Both the position numbers and the translations under genes were made by a program. The notes under the pieces are model-generated. The model did no database searches. It saw only the letters and a list, made by a program, of their open reading frames with translations, and was not told the DNA's origin. DNA of 27,243 nt from a virus, in the IMG/VR virus record IMGVR_UViG_3300005843_000031, positions 1 to 27,243 of that record. One strand, written 5' to 3'. Of the stretch, positions 12,819 to 20,497 are shown piece by piece. Position 1 is the first letter of the stretch, and each line of letters opens with the position of its first letter.

Positions 12819-13150
12819 GCAAGAATTTAATCCTGATCGGATCGCTGCTTTTCGCAGCGTTTGGCGTCTACCATTTCATCGAGCGCATGCCGGATTCCAC
12901 GATACCGCTGATGATCTACGGCAACACGTTTCACGTCGAAAAACCCGTTTACATATTCTCTCTTCCAGCAACCTACTTTGGCTGCGTCCGCTATCGCATG
13001 CACGACGGGGAGCATTTTGATGGGTGGAATATCGAACAGCCGATGTCGCTCAGCGTGGGTGAGCATGTGAGCCCCGTCTGGATCACCAACAATCATTTCC
13101 GTGTCGACGCGTGGTGCGGAGACACAACTGTTTTTGGAGACGCCGAATGA
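12815..13150 (+). CDS. Membrane-anchored or exported protein, 111 residues
   Basis: Start set at ATG 12815 (GGAGG upstream, ATGA overlap). Residues 1-20 (SKNLILIGSLLFAAFGVYHF) form an uncleaved signal anchor. The outer part is soluble and beta-rich with Trp/His and two cysteines (FGCVRYRMHDGEHFDGW, DAWCGDTTVFGD) that may form a disulfide in the periplasm. No known family. With its two membrane neighbours it may form a small envelope-directed accessory set. Confidence 0.65.
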   Translation: MSKNLILIGSLLFAAFGVYHFIERMPDSTIPLMIYGNTFHVEKPVYIFSLPATYFGCVRYRMHDGEHFDGWNIEQPMSLSVGEHVSPVWITNNHFRVDAWCGDTTVFGDAE

Positions 13151-13187
13151 CCTGACGTGCCTGCACCCCTTTCACCGGAGCAATTTC

Positions 13188-13379
13188 ATGAGCACCCAGC
13201 CGCGCGAACGGTTGTCCTCTCCGCGATATCTCAAGATCCAAGGCAAATGGTACGTCTCGAAGGAGCACATGGCAGAGCAGTTGCAGTCAGCAATCCTATC
13301 CGCGTTCAGGGACGGGCAGGAGCACGCTGGGCGGCCGCGCGGTCCGTGCGCCCTTCCAGCATTGGAGATTGCGCTATGA
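13188..13379 (+). CDS. Small hypothetical protein, 63 residues
   Basis: ATG 13188 has GGAG seven bases upstream; the longer upstream frame overlaps the previous gene and is unlikely. Sequence: short basic start (RERLSSPRYLKIQGKWYVS), a helix (KEHMAEQLQSAILSAFRDG) and a Gly/Pro-rich tail. Not recognised. The stop overlaps the next ATG. Confidence 0.6.
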   Translation: MSTQPRERLSSPRYLKIQGKWYVSKEHMAEQLQSAILSAFRDGQEHAGRPRGPCALPALEIAL

Positions 13380-13609
13380 ACATGGTCAAAGCGATGCTGT
13401 TTGGAGTCCTGCTTTACGCGGCTGGTGTCGCCACAGGGCACATGCTCTCGACCAAGCGTACAGTCGAGCGCGGCGTGATCGCGTGCTTCGAGGATGGCAC
13501 GGCTGATATGCGGAATATTACGATATCAGGGCCAGGCTTCGACAAACTACCGATGAAGGAATTGCTTGGACGGGTGCTCCGCGTGCTGTGCGAGGAGCAC
13601 AACGCATGA
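13376..13609 (+). CDS. Membrane-anchored small protein, 77 residues
   Basis: Starts in an ATGA overlap with GGAG eight bases upstream. One N-terminal transmembrane helix (VKAMLFGVLLYAAGVATGHM) precedes a soluble domain with two cysteines (GVIACFEDGTAD, VLRVLCEEHNA). Shares the plan (anchor plus small Cys-containing domain) of the protein at 12815-13150. No known function. Confidence 0.65.
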   Translation: MNMVKAMLFGVLLYAAGVATGHMLSTKRTVERGVIACFEDGTADMRNITISGPGFDKLPMKELLGRVLRVLCEEHNA

Positions 13610-13935
13610 CCGACCACACCATCGTCGAGCACCGCCCGCCGCTCAAGCGCATCGACTTCGCCCCAAAGATGCGAGCCACACCACCCGACCCATACGCGGG
13701 CTATGAGGTCGACCGCACGGCCGAGATCGCGGAGCAGGATCGCGTGTGGGCGATCATCCGGCAATGCGCAGAAGGATGTAATCCGAGAGGCAATGATGCT
13801 GACCGTTCCGCTCGCCAGCATTTTGGAGAGTTTGCCGCCGAGGGATGCAATCAGTTGGAGGCCACAGCAGCGCCCAGCGTTTATCGGGATGACACCAGCC
13901 TATGGCAGGCGATGATCGATGAGGCGGGGCGATGA
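13606..13935 (+). CDS. Hypothetical protein, 109 residues
   Basis: ATGA overlap with the stop of the previous gene and GAGGAG upstream. Polar and acidic (RPPLKRIDFAPKMRATPPDP, AEIAEQDRVWAIIRQCAEG, SLWQAMIDEAGR). No motif recognised. The second half is also open in another frame with hydrophobic character, but the end MIDEAGR and the exact ATGA junctions support this frame. Confidence 0.55.
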   Translation: MTDHTIVEHRPPLKRIDFAPKMRATPPDPYAGYEVDRTAEIAEQDRVWAIIRQCAEGCNPRGNDADRSARQHFGEFAAEGCNQLEATAAPSVYRDDTSLWQAMIDEAGR

Positions 13936-14438
13936 CTGCGCCGATCCGCTCCATGGCCGACCTGGTCGAGGCGCTGCGGTCAACACAGGTCGAGCGCGAG
14001 CTCAGCTATGAGATGCTGGACGCCATCAGCGGGCTCCAGCAGGGCTATGTGGCCAAACTGCTTGGCCCGTCGCAGTCCAAGCGGCTCGGGCCCGTGTCGA
14101 CGTTTCCGCTGCTCGGTGCGCTCGGTAAGGCGCTCGCCCTCGTCGACGACCCCGAGCAGATCGCAATGGTCAAGGGACGGTGGAAACAGCGCAAGATCGT
14201 CGGGGGTTCAGCGCGCCAGATCAGGCTGAGAAATGGCCGATCTGAGCAGGCAAGCATCGACTCAAATCTGCAAAAACTGGCTGTAATACTGACCAAAATG
14301 ACGCGCGAGGAGCGTATTCTGATGGGGGCAAGCATCGGAGGGAAGCAGCGCGCCAAGAAGCTCGGAAAGCGCCAGCGCCAGCGTATCGCATCTCATGCCG
14401 CGCGCGCAAGGTGGTCCAAGCAGGCCAGTACGTTGTAG
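13932..14438 (+). CDS. Putative helix-turn-helix transcription factor
   Basis: A 168-residue protein in an ATGA overlap with the previous gene. The N-terminal part, MADLVEALRSTQVERELSYEMLDAISGLQQGYVAKLLGPSQ, is an Xre-like helix-turn-helix (ERELSYEMLDAISGLQQGYVAKLL); VPSTF-like linker, then a basic, Arg/Lys-rich C-terminus (RWKQRKIVGGSARQIRLR, KQRAKKLGKRQRQRIASHAARARW). At the end of the early region, it is a candidate activator of late genes and could recognise the repeated GTGCGTTGTT word. This is inference from position. Confidence 0.6.
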   Translation: MTAPIRSMADLVEALRSTQVERELSYEMLDAISGLQQGYVAKLLGPSQSKRLGPVSTFPLLGALGKALALVDDPEQIAMVKGRWKQRKIVGGSARQIRLRNGRSEQASIDSNLQKLAVILTKMTREERILMGASIGGKQRAKKLGKRQRQRIASHAARARWSKQASTL

Positions 14439-14466
14439 CCAATCCACAGCCTGCCATGCTGTTCCC

Positions 14467-14994
14467 ATGAACATTCGCAGGCCACCACCAGAGCTGATCC
14501 GCGCGCGCCAGTGGGAGATCAAGCGACGCTATGAGCACCACACCAAGGTCTCCAAGCGATCGAGATCAATGGCTGCAATCCGCATCGCAGACCTATTGCG
14601 GTGGCTTGCCGATGTGTCAGGTGGTGGGGCCGAGCTTGAGCCGAGCCAGTGGTCAGAAGGCATCGCCAGGATCTTCGTGCATCATTTCGTGGTGCTCGCC
14701 GACGGAAATCGCAGGGCAGCCGAATGGCTGGCGACCTACTGTCCGTGGATCGAGACGCGCGACCGCGAATACATGATCACCGAGGCCAACCATTGCCCGC
14801 TCAAATGGTCTGCCGATAAGCTCGCATGGAAGCTCGCCCTCACCGATGCCAGGCGAACCCACCTCAAGATCACCACCATCGGCGCCATCGATGTTAGCAA
14901 GGAACAACGGGCCAAGCGCCGCAAGGCCAAGCAGGCTGAGTTGCAGCGAGCCCTCCGAGCCAAGCGCAAAGCCGACCGCGTCAACACCATATAG
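14467..14994 (+). CDS. Hypothetical basic protein, 175 residues
   Basis: Starts at ATG 14467; no strong ribosome site is visible, so the start is uncertain. Contains IRIADLLRWLADVSGGGAELEP, EGIARIFVHHFVVLADGNRRAAEWLATYCPW, then KWSADKLAWKLALTDARRTHLKITTIGAIDVSKEQRAKRRK and a Lys/Arg-rich end. The LTDA.R..L...TIGAID..K..R..RRK pattern recurs in alphaproteobacterial mobile elements and suggests nucleic-acid binding (from memory). Function unknown. Confidence 0.65.
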   Translation: MNIRRPPPELIRARQWEIKRRYEHHTKVSKRSRSMAAIRIADLLRWLADVSGGGAELEPSQWSEGIARIFVHHFVVLADGNRRAAEWLATYCPWIETRDREYMITEANHCPLKWSADKLAWKLALTDARRTHLKITTIGAIDVSKEQRAKRRKAKQAELQRALRAKRKADRVNTI

Positions 14995-15021
14995 GTGATA
15001 TATATGCTGTTGACGCATCGC

Positions 15022-15165
15022 TCATCGTGTCCCGAGCCGGTCCACCGTCCAGCACACCGCAAAGATGCCCGTGAACATCAGCACCATCTGAACGTACTCG
15101 CTCAGCGCTGCCACCCACAGCAGTGCCAGGAATAGGCCGATCACCGCAACCGCTCGAACCACCAT
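15022..15165 (-). CDS. Lone small two-helix membrane protein
   Basis: A minus-strand gene between the rightward early genes and the terminase, convergent with the gene ending at 14994. ATG 15163-15165, TGA 15022-15024, 47 residues (49 if the in-frame GTG at 15169-15171 is used). GAGGTG precedes the ATG closely. The product has two hydrophobic stretches: VVRAVAVIGLFLALLWVAAL and MVLMFTGIFAVCW, with a short Ser-Glu-Tyr link. Two helices, small size and location fit a holin-like or exclusion protein, but the orientation opposes the late genes. Confidence 0.55.
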   Translation of the reverse strand: MVVRAVAVIGLFLALLWVAALSEYVQMVLMFTGIFAVCWTVDRLGTR

Positions 15166-15423
15166 CCGCACCTCAGCCTGCCTGATCAGCCCATGATCGT
15201 AGCATTGACCTCGTTGCCCGCGTGTGTGACGTAACCCCCATATTACGCTGCGTCTAAAACCTCAGTGATTTCAAGAACATCACACATAGATATTCCATAA
15301 TAGAGGTTATGCGAAATGTGGAACACAACAATATCAATGACTTAGCTGTGTGATGTGCGTGGGCTATGCGGTCAGGGCATGCGGTCGATAGGTAGATAGC
15401 CAGGTTTGCCCTTCGAAAAGACC

Positions 15424-15444
15424 GGGGTGGGGTGGGGGTGGGGG
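15424..15444 (+). other. Strong G-quadruplex motif
   Basis: Four runs of 4, 4, 5 and 5 guanines, each separated by a single T, on the plus strand. Runs of at least four G with one-base loops are the most stable class of intramolecular quadruplex. It lies about 150 bases upstream of the small terminase gene. Confidence 0.8.
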
Positions 15445-15549
15445 CAGATCATCCCACGCTCGCCATTTATGAGCTATCCCCTTCATTTCGCGGCCAGTTC
15501 TGTGGGGCCTGTTGTATTTATGCCACGACTGTTTTTCTGTCGAATGTGC

Positions 15550-15560
15550 GGTGCGTTGTT
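15550..15560 (+). promoter_or_regulatory. Late element 1 (GGTGCGTTGTT)
   Basis: First of four copies of GTGCGTTGTT on the plus strand in late-region gaps; 31 bases upstream of the small terminase ATG. Proposed late promoter or regulator site. Confidence 0.55.
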
Positions 15561-15590
15561 TTGAGTAACCGTTACGAGGACTGTCCGAGT

Positions 15591-16157
15591 ATGGATTTCT
15601 CGGAAATTGAGCTTGGGCCGAAGATGCAGGCCTGTTCGGAGCGGGAGCGGAAGTTCGTCTGGTTTTACGTGACGAACGAGGGTCCGCCGAATGGGGCGCA
15701 AGCTGCGCGGGACGCTGGGTATGGGGATAGTTCGGAGGCCGCGAAGGTGCGGGCGAGCGAGCTCATGCACCGCGACCGGGTGCTGGCGGCGCTGGAGGAG
15801 GTCGGCAAGAAGGCGTTCCGCGGGCTGCTCGGGCCGGCGGTGAAGGCGGCGGCCCAGCTGATCCAGAACGAGCGGCACGTCGACCACAGCAAGGCGGTGT
15901 TCACGACGCTGGCGCGGCTGGGGCTTGGGGAGAAGTCGACCGTTGACGTCAATCTCGGCGGGGAGGTGACCGTCAACCACACGGACCAGGCGCTGAACGA
16001 TCTGCGGGTGCTGATCGGGCTTGGCGTGGCTGAGGAGAAGCTGATCGAGGTGTTCGGCTTCACGGGCCTGTCGCGGTACCGGAAGATGCTGGCCGAGCAG
16101 GAGGCGCGGGCACCGAGGGTGATCGAGCACCGTTCCGACGAGGTTGCTGGTGGCTGA
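15591..16157 (+). CDS. terS: Terminase small subunit
   Basis: A 188-residue DNA-recognition subunit of the packaging motor. The N-terminal half has CSERERKFVWFYVTNEGPPN, AQAARDAGYGDSSEAAKVRASELMHRDRVLAAL, the helix-turn-helix plan of Terminase_2-type small subunits (GAQAARDAGY is diagnostic). The middle is an oligomerisation-type helix region; the C-terminus (FGFTGLSRYRKMLAEQEARAP) would contact the large subunit. ATG 15591 has GAGGA ten bases upstream; the frame upstream has no family likeness. The large subunit gene starts within its last codons. Confidence 0.88.
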   Translation: MDFSEIELGPKMQACSERERKFVWFYVTNEGPPNGAQAARDAGYGDSSEAAKVRASELMHRDRVLAALEEVGKKAFRGLLGPAVKAAAQLIQNERHVDHSKAVFTTLARLGLGEKSTVDVNLGGEVTVNHTDQALNDLRVLIGLGVAEEKLIEVFGFTGLSRYRKMLAEQEARAPRVIEHRSDEVAGG

Positions 16158-17679
16158 CGACCCCGAGGAAGGCCCGGACCCGAACGACGTCCGCCGGCAC
16201 GCCAAGAAGATGCTGACCGAGATGCAGTACCGGCAGAAATACCGGCGCATTGATTTTTACATGCCGAACTTCAAGCAGGAGGAATTCCACAACCTGACCG
16301 CCGACCGGGCGATTGGCGAGAAGATGCTGCGCGCCGGCAACCAGCAGGGCAAGACGCACGCGACGTCGGCCGAGGATGCGATGCATGCGATCGCGCTTTA
16401 CCCGGACTGGTACCGTGGGCGCAAGTTCCTGAAGCCGCCAGCGATCGAGCGGGCCTATGAGTTTGTCGGCTGGTACGGCTGCACCACGTCGGGCATGACG
16501 CGCGACGGCGTGCAGACCAAGCTGCTGGGGGACTTGCGGACGGCGGGCGGGCTCGGGACCGGGATGATCCCGCTCGACAACATCGTTGGCCGTCCGACCA
16601 TGGCGCGAGGCATTTCCGATTTCGTCGACACGATCAACATCACCCGGGAGACCGGGGGCAAGGCCATCTTCCGCGGCAAGACGTTCGAGATGGGCCGCGA
16701 GGCATGGCAGGTCGAGGCGGTCGACCTGATCCACGGTGACGAGGACCCCGGCGATTTCGAAATCTACGAGGAATGCCAGGCGCGGCTGACGACCACGAAC
16801 GGGATGATCATCTGGTCGATGACGCCGGTGATGGGCGCCACGCCGGTCCGCAAGCATTTCAAGAACAAGACCCCGGGGACCGCCGAGGTCCTGATGACGA
16901 TCTGGGATGCCGCGGTGTCGAAGCGCGGGCACATTCCCGACGAGGATATTCCCAGGCTGATTGCGCGCGCCGGCCGCAAGGCGGCAACCCGCATTTTCGG
17001 CGGCGATGCACAGGGGCAGGGTGCGGTGTTCGAGACCGAGTCCGACCAGATCAAGCACAAGCTGGACCCGGCATCGGTGCCGGCATACTGGCCATGGCTA
17101 TGGGCCCTGGACTTTCGTCACTCCGGGCAGGAGTCGGGCGGCCACCCTTTCGCGGCCGTGCTGCTGACGTGGGATCGCGACAACGACGTAGTCTACGTGA
17201 TGGATGCGGTGCGGATGTTCGGCATGGCCGCGAACCACGTTGCCAGGATCAAGGAAAGCCCGATGCGGCTCGCGCCGGTGGCATGGCCGCACGACGGCGG
17301 GACCGGGGGCGGGGTGCAGACCAACGACACGGTGGCGACGATCTACAAGAAACTGGGCCTGAGCATGCGGCCGACGCACGCCACGTTTTCGGACGGCGGA
17401 TACAATTTCGAAGCCGGCATCACCGTCATGGAGGAGCGCCTTGCCGGGAAAAAGCTGCTTGTGGCTGAGCACCTGTTCGACTGGTTCGACGAATACAGCG
17501 GCTACCACCGCAAGGACGGCAAGGTCGTCAAGGTCGACGACGACCTTCTGAGCGCGACGCGGGTGGGCCTGATGGACCTCAGGTTCGCAAGGACCTTTGA
17601 CAAGTTCCCGGCGATGGTGCGCGCCGACCTCGCTGCCGCCCCTGTTGCCGCCGGGATGGACTTCGACGTCTTCGGCTGA
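16150..17679 (+). CDS. terL: Terminase large subunit
   Basis: A 509-residue ATPase-nuclease that packages DNA into the prohead. Walker A is GNQQGKT (63-69), with the preceding MLRAG; Walker B with catalytic Glu is VDLIHGDEDPGD. The coupling segment IIWSMTPVMGATPVRKHF follows. The nuclease domain begins WALDFRHSGQESGGHPFAAVLLTW with an acidic residue and continues to WPHDGGTGGG and a late acidic DDDLLSATR. Start chosen at GTG 16150 with GAGG six bases upstream and overlap with terS; a TTG is two codons earlier. Followed directly by late element 2. Confidence 0.92.
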   Translation: MADDPEEGPDPNDVRRHAKKMLTEMQYRQKYRRIDFYMPNFKQEEFHNLTADRAIGEKMLRAGNQQGKTHATSAEDAMHAIALYPDWYRGRKFLKPPAIERAYEFVGWYGCTTSGMTRDGVQTKLLGDLRTAGGLGTGMIPLDNIVGRPTMARGISDFVDTINITRETGGKAIFRGKTFEMGREAWQVEAVDLIHGDEDPGDFEIYEECQARLTTTNGMIIWSMTPVMGATPVRKHFKNKTPGTAEVLMTIWDAAVSKRGHIPDEDIPRLIARAGRKAATRIFGGDAQGQGAVFETESDQIKHKLDPASVPAYWPWLWALDFRHSGQESGGHPFAAVLLTWDRDNDVVYVMDAVRMFGMAANHVARIKESPMRLAPVAWPHDGGTGGGVQTNDTVATIYKKLGLSMRPTHATFSDGGYNFEAGITVMEERLAGKKLLVAEHLFDWFDEYSGYHRKDGKVVKVDDDLLSATRVGLMDLRFARTFDKFPAMVRADLAAAPVAAGMDFDVFG

Positions 17680-17698
17680 GTGCGTTGTTGGGAACGCA
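17680..17698 (+). promoter_or_regulatory. Late element 2 with small hairpin
   Basis: GTGCGTTGTT (17680-17689) begins right after the terL stop. Here it is also half of a perfect 6-base hairpin, TGCGTT-GTTGGG-AACGCA (17681-17698). The hairpin is not shared by the other copies, so the word itself is the conserved part. Confidence 0.5.
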
Positions 17699-17755
17699 TG
17701 GCTCGCCGCATCTTCCGCTCCAGCATCACACCCCATTTGACTGGAGCCTTCCCCC

Positions 17756-18133
17756 ATGGCCGATCTCACCGAAACCGAACTGGCGCAGCAGGCCGAGCAG
17801 GAGCGCCTTGATCGCGAGCGGGCCGAGGCCGTCGTCGATGATCCCGAGCCCGAAAGCACCGGCGTCGCGCGCCTGCGTGCGTTCGAGGACGAGCATTTCG
17901 GCAAGGATGCGGTGCGCATCAATGGCCGCGTCGAGCGTGGGTCCGGCTCGCGCTATCAGGCGCTGCCCGAGCCCAAGCGCCGGCATTACCAGGCCCTCGA
18001 AAAGCTGGTCGAGGCGGACGAGAAGCTTGTCGCCGCCCACACCGCGCTGATGACCGCCGACGCCGCGCATGAGGCGGCGATGGAAGCCGTCGCGCTTGCG
18101 GAGAAGGAAGCCGATGCCGTTGCCGAACAATAG
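17756..18133 (+). CDS. Hypothetical late protein, 125 residues
   Basis: GGAG precedes the ATG by nine bases. Acidic and helical: ADLTETELAQQAEQERLDRE, a centre with RVERGSGSRYQALPEPKRRH, and an Ala-rich coiled-coil-like end (LVEADEKLVAAHTALMTADAAHEAAMEAVAL). Between terminase and portal, it may be a minor structural or assembly protein. Not recognised. Confidence 0.65.
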   Translation: MADLTETELAQQAEQERLDRERAEAVVDDPEPESTGVARLRAFEDEHFGKDAVRINGRVERGSGSRYQALPEPKRRHYQALEKLVEADEKLVAAHTALMTADAAHEAAMEAVALAEKEADAVAEQ

Positions 18134-18320
18134 CGCTGGCTTTCCCAGCGCCGCGGATTCGCTTGGCCTCGGAGGCGACCTGTCGCAGCAGGTCAAGACC
18201 GAGACCGACGAGGAGCGCAAGAAGCGGATGGCGCAGATCCAGCAGCAGCGCGCCTTGGGACCTTCGGGCTCCATGGCCGTGGCGTCCATTTTCGGACCGG
18301 CGGGAGACCTTGGTGCTTGA
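18114..18320 (+). CDS. Small late protein, 68 residues
   Basis: ATG 18114 has AAGGA four bases upstream and lies inside the previous gene by 20 nt. Sequence: PLPNNSAGFPSAADSLGLGG, LSQQVKTETDEERKKRMAQIQQQ and a Gly/Ala-rich end SMAVASIFGPAGDLGA. The pattern LG.G..L..QV..ETEEE..KR is, to my memory, found in small proteins next to the portal of podoviruses. Probable minor virion or assembly protein. Confidence 0.6.
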   Translation: MPLPNNSAGFPSAADSLGLGGDLSQQVKTETDEERKKRMAQIQQQRALGPSGSMAVASIFGPAGDLGA

Positions 18321-18774
18321 AAGCCGGTTCGAGCAGATGCTGTCCTTCGACCTGCGCAAGAGCTGGCAGGCCCGCGCGCTCGCCGAGGCAAAGGGGCAGA
18401 CCGGCATGGTGCTGCTGTCGATGATCGACCACACCTACGGTACCGACACGCTGCGCGTTCTGCTGCCGCTGATATTCCCCGGCTACGTCGAGCCTTCGCT
18501 GCCGTGCCTGGCGAGCTGTGGAAAGGTGGCAAAGTCCGGCGCGGTGGTCGCCGACGTGATCATGAAGGACCACGCGTTCATCAAGGATCAGGTCGTCTAC
18601 CCCAGCGAACTTGCATTGCGCGACGATTTCCGCCGGCTGGCCGATCACATGAAGCTGGCCGACGCCGAGCGTGTCGAGCTTTTCAAATGCGTGCAGCGCT
18701 GGCTGGTCGCCGACCACCGGCTCGATCCGTCGTTCGACCCGCAGGACCCCGATGCCAAGCGCCTCGTCCACTAG
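18313..18774 (+). CDS. Hypothetical late protein, 153 residues
   Basis: Start at GTG 18313 with GGGAG six bases upstream, overlapping the previous stop by 8 nt. Sequence features: LESRFEQMLSFDLRKSWQAR, IDHTYGTDTLRVLLPLIFPG, a Cys pair in SLPCLASCGKVAKSG, and helices DFRRLADHMKLADAERVELF. No family recognised. It overlaps the portal start by 23 nt, so it is a conserved-looking member of the head operon. Confidence 0.6.
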   Translation: MLESRFEQMLSFDLRKSWQARALAEAKGQTGMVLLSMIDHTYGTDTLRVLLPLIFPGYVEPSLPCLASCGKVAKSGAVVADVIMKDHAFIKDQVVYPSELALRDDFRRLADHMKLADAERVELFKCVQRWLVADHRLDPSFDPQDPDAKRLVH

Positions 18775-20497
18775 CGTCGTTGCGATCCAGACCGGCGCGG
18801 CCCTCAACGGGCAGGGCCGCCGCGTCAGCGACCGCGAGATGGAGAAGGTCAACAAGTCCAAGCGGACCTTCAGCCAATATCAGACCCGCCGCTCCCTGTT
18901 CGCAGGCCAGTGGGAGGAGGTCGCCCAGCTCATCCTGCCGACCTCGCGCAACACGTTTTTCTATCAGAACTACAACACGCCCGGCCAGAAGAAGACGCAG
19001 CAGCAGGTCGACGCCACCGGCGCGCTGGCGCTGCACCGTTTCTGCGCGATCGCGGATTCGCTGGTGACGCCGCGCAACATGCTGTGGCACGGCCTGCAAG
19101 GCGATGACTACGTGATGAAGGACCGCGCCACCCGGCTGTGGTTCGAGAACACGACCAAGATGCTGTTCCGCCAACGCTACGACGCGAATGCCAATTTTGC
19201 GGCGCAGAACTACAACAACTGGCAGTCGCTCGGCGCGTTCGGCAACGCCACCATGTATGTCGACAAGTTCGACAATCGCTGGCACGGCGGCGGCCGGGGC
19301 CTGCGCTACAAATCGGTGCCGCTCGGCGAGACCTATTTCGGGGAGAACCATCAGGGCAAGGTCGACCGGATGATCCGGTGGTTCAAGCTGACCGCCTATC
19401 AGGCCGTGCAGAAGTTCGGCGAGGAATGGCTGCCCGGCACCGTGGCTGCCGCCGCAGGCAAGGACGAGACCACGCTGTTCAACTTCCTGCACTGCGTCCA
19501 CCCGCGCGACGATGACTACGATGCCGAGGCGCTGGACGAGCGCTCGCTGCCGTTCGCGTCCTACTACATCTGCATCGAGGGCAATTGCCTGATGGCGCCG
19601 GAGAGTGGCTACCGCGTGTTCCCCTACGCGGTGTCGCGCTACGACCAGACCCCGGGCGAGGTCGAGGGCCGCGGTCCCGCGCAGATCGTGCTGCCGTCGC
19701 TGAAGACCCTCAACGCGCAAAAGATCACCTTCCTCAAACAGGGACATCGGGCCGCCGATCCCGTGCTGCTGATGGCCGACGACGGCATTGTCGGCATGGA
19801 TCTGCGGCCCGGTGCCCAGAACAAGGGCGGCGTCACCTCCGACGGCAAGCTGCTGGTGCACACGCTCCCCACTGGCGACATCGGCATTTCCGAGAAGATG
19901 ATGGGCGAGGAGCGCGGCATCATCGACGACGTGTTCCTGGTGTCGCTGTTCAAGGTGCTGTCCGAGCACCCGAACATGACGGCCACCCAGGTCATCGAGC
20001 TCGTCAACGAAAAGGGCATGCTGGTCGCGCCCACGCTCGGCCGGCAGCACACCGAATATGTCGGGGGCCTCGTCGAGCGCGAACTCGACCTGCTGGTCGA
20101 CATGCGCATGGTCGACCCGATGCCGCCGCGGCTGCGCGAGGCCAAGGGCGCCTACGAGGTCACCGACACCTCGCCGCTGTCGCTGGCCGCCAGCGCTGGT
20201 CGCGCCGCCGGCTTCCTGCGCTCGCTCGAACAGGTCCGCGAACTCGTCAACATCACGCAGGACATGAGCCTGCTCGATCCCTTCGACTTCGACACCGCGA
20301 TTCCGGAGATCTCGCGTATCAACAACGTGCCCGAGGCATGGATGGCCGACCCGCAGGCGGTCGCCGCCAAGCGCAAGAACCGTGCCGCGCAGCAGCAGCG
20401 GCAGGAGCAGATCCAGGCCGCGCCCGCTGAAGCCGCCATCATCAAGGCGCGTGCGGTTGCCGCCAAGGCCGGCCCGGCCCAGGGCCTGCCCGCATGA
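18752..20497 (+). CDS. Portal / head-tail connector (T7 gp8-like)
   Basis: A 581-residue portal of the T7-like head-tail connecting family, the dodecamer at the capsid vertex through which DNA passes. Recognisable are ISAD-like ADSLVTPRNMLWHGL, GNATMYVDKFDN, YKSVPLGETYFGENHQGKVDRMIRWFKLT, FPYAVSRYDQTPGEVEGRGPAQIVLPSLKTLN, and the long helical end with TATQVIELVNEKGM and PTLGRQHTEYVGGLVERELDLL. This places the phage with short-tailed viruses. ATG 18752 has AGGA five bases upstream. C-terminal 40 residues are Ala/Gln-rich and likely disordered. Confidence 0.93.
   Translation: MPSASSTSVVAIQTGAALNGQGRRVSDREMEKVNKSKRTFSQYQTRRSLFAGQWEEVAQLILPTSRNTFFYQNYNTPGQKKTQQQVDATGALALHRFCAIADSLVTPRNMLWHGLQGDDYVMKDRATRLWFENTTKMLFRQRYDANANFAAQNYNNWQSLGAFGNATMYVDKFDNRWHGGGRGLRYKSVPLGETYFGENHQGKVDRMIRWFKLTAYQAVQKFGEEWLPGTVAAAAGKDETTLFNFLHCVHPRDDDYDAEALDERSLPFASYYICIEGNCLMAPESGYRVFPYAVSRYDQTPGEVEGRGPAQIVLPSLKTLNAQKITFLKQGHRAADPVLLMADDGIVGMDLRPGAQNKGGVTSDGKLLVHTLPTGDIGISEKMMGEERGIIDDVFLVSLFKVLSEHPNMTATQVIELVNEKGMLVAPTLGRQHTEYVGGLVERELDLLVDMRMVDPMPPRLREAKGAYEVTDTSPLSLAASAGRAAGFLRSLEQVRELVNITQDMSLLDPFDFDTAIPEISRINNVPEAWMADPQAVAAKRKNRAAQQQRQEQIQAAPAEAAIIKARAVAAKAGPAQGLPA

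Larger units (their letters stand above)
15172..15590. other. Non-coding gap before the terminase
   Basis: About 420 bases without a convincing gene. From 15240 to 15360 it is AT-rich compared with the rest. ACATCACACA (15279-15288) and its exact reverse complement TGTGTGATGT (15348-15357) form a 10-base inverted repeat 59 bases apart. Then follow a G-quadruplex motif (15424-15444) and the first late element (15550-15560). It could hold the packaging site or origin signals, but no cos or pac can be shown from sequence alone. Confidence 0.55.

Noticed and set aside
18683-20050. Long minus-strand open frame (455 codons) opposite the portal gene
   Set aside because: It mirrors the high-GC third positions of the portal gene, has no ribosome site or protein family likeness and is His/Arg/Gly-rich as such shadows are.
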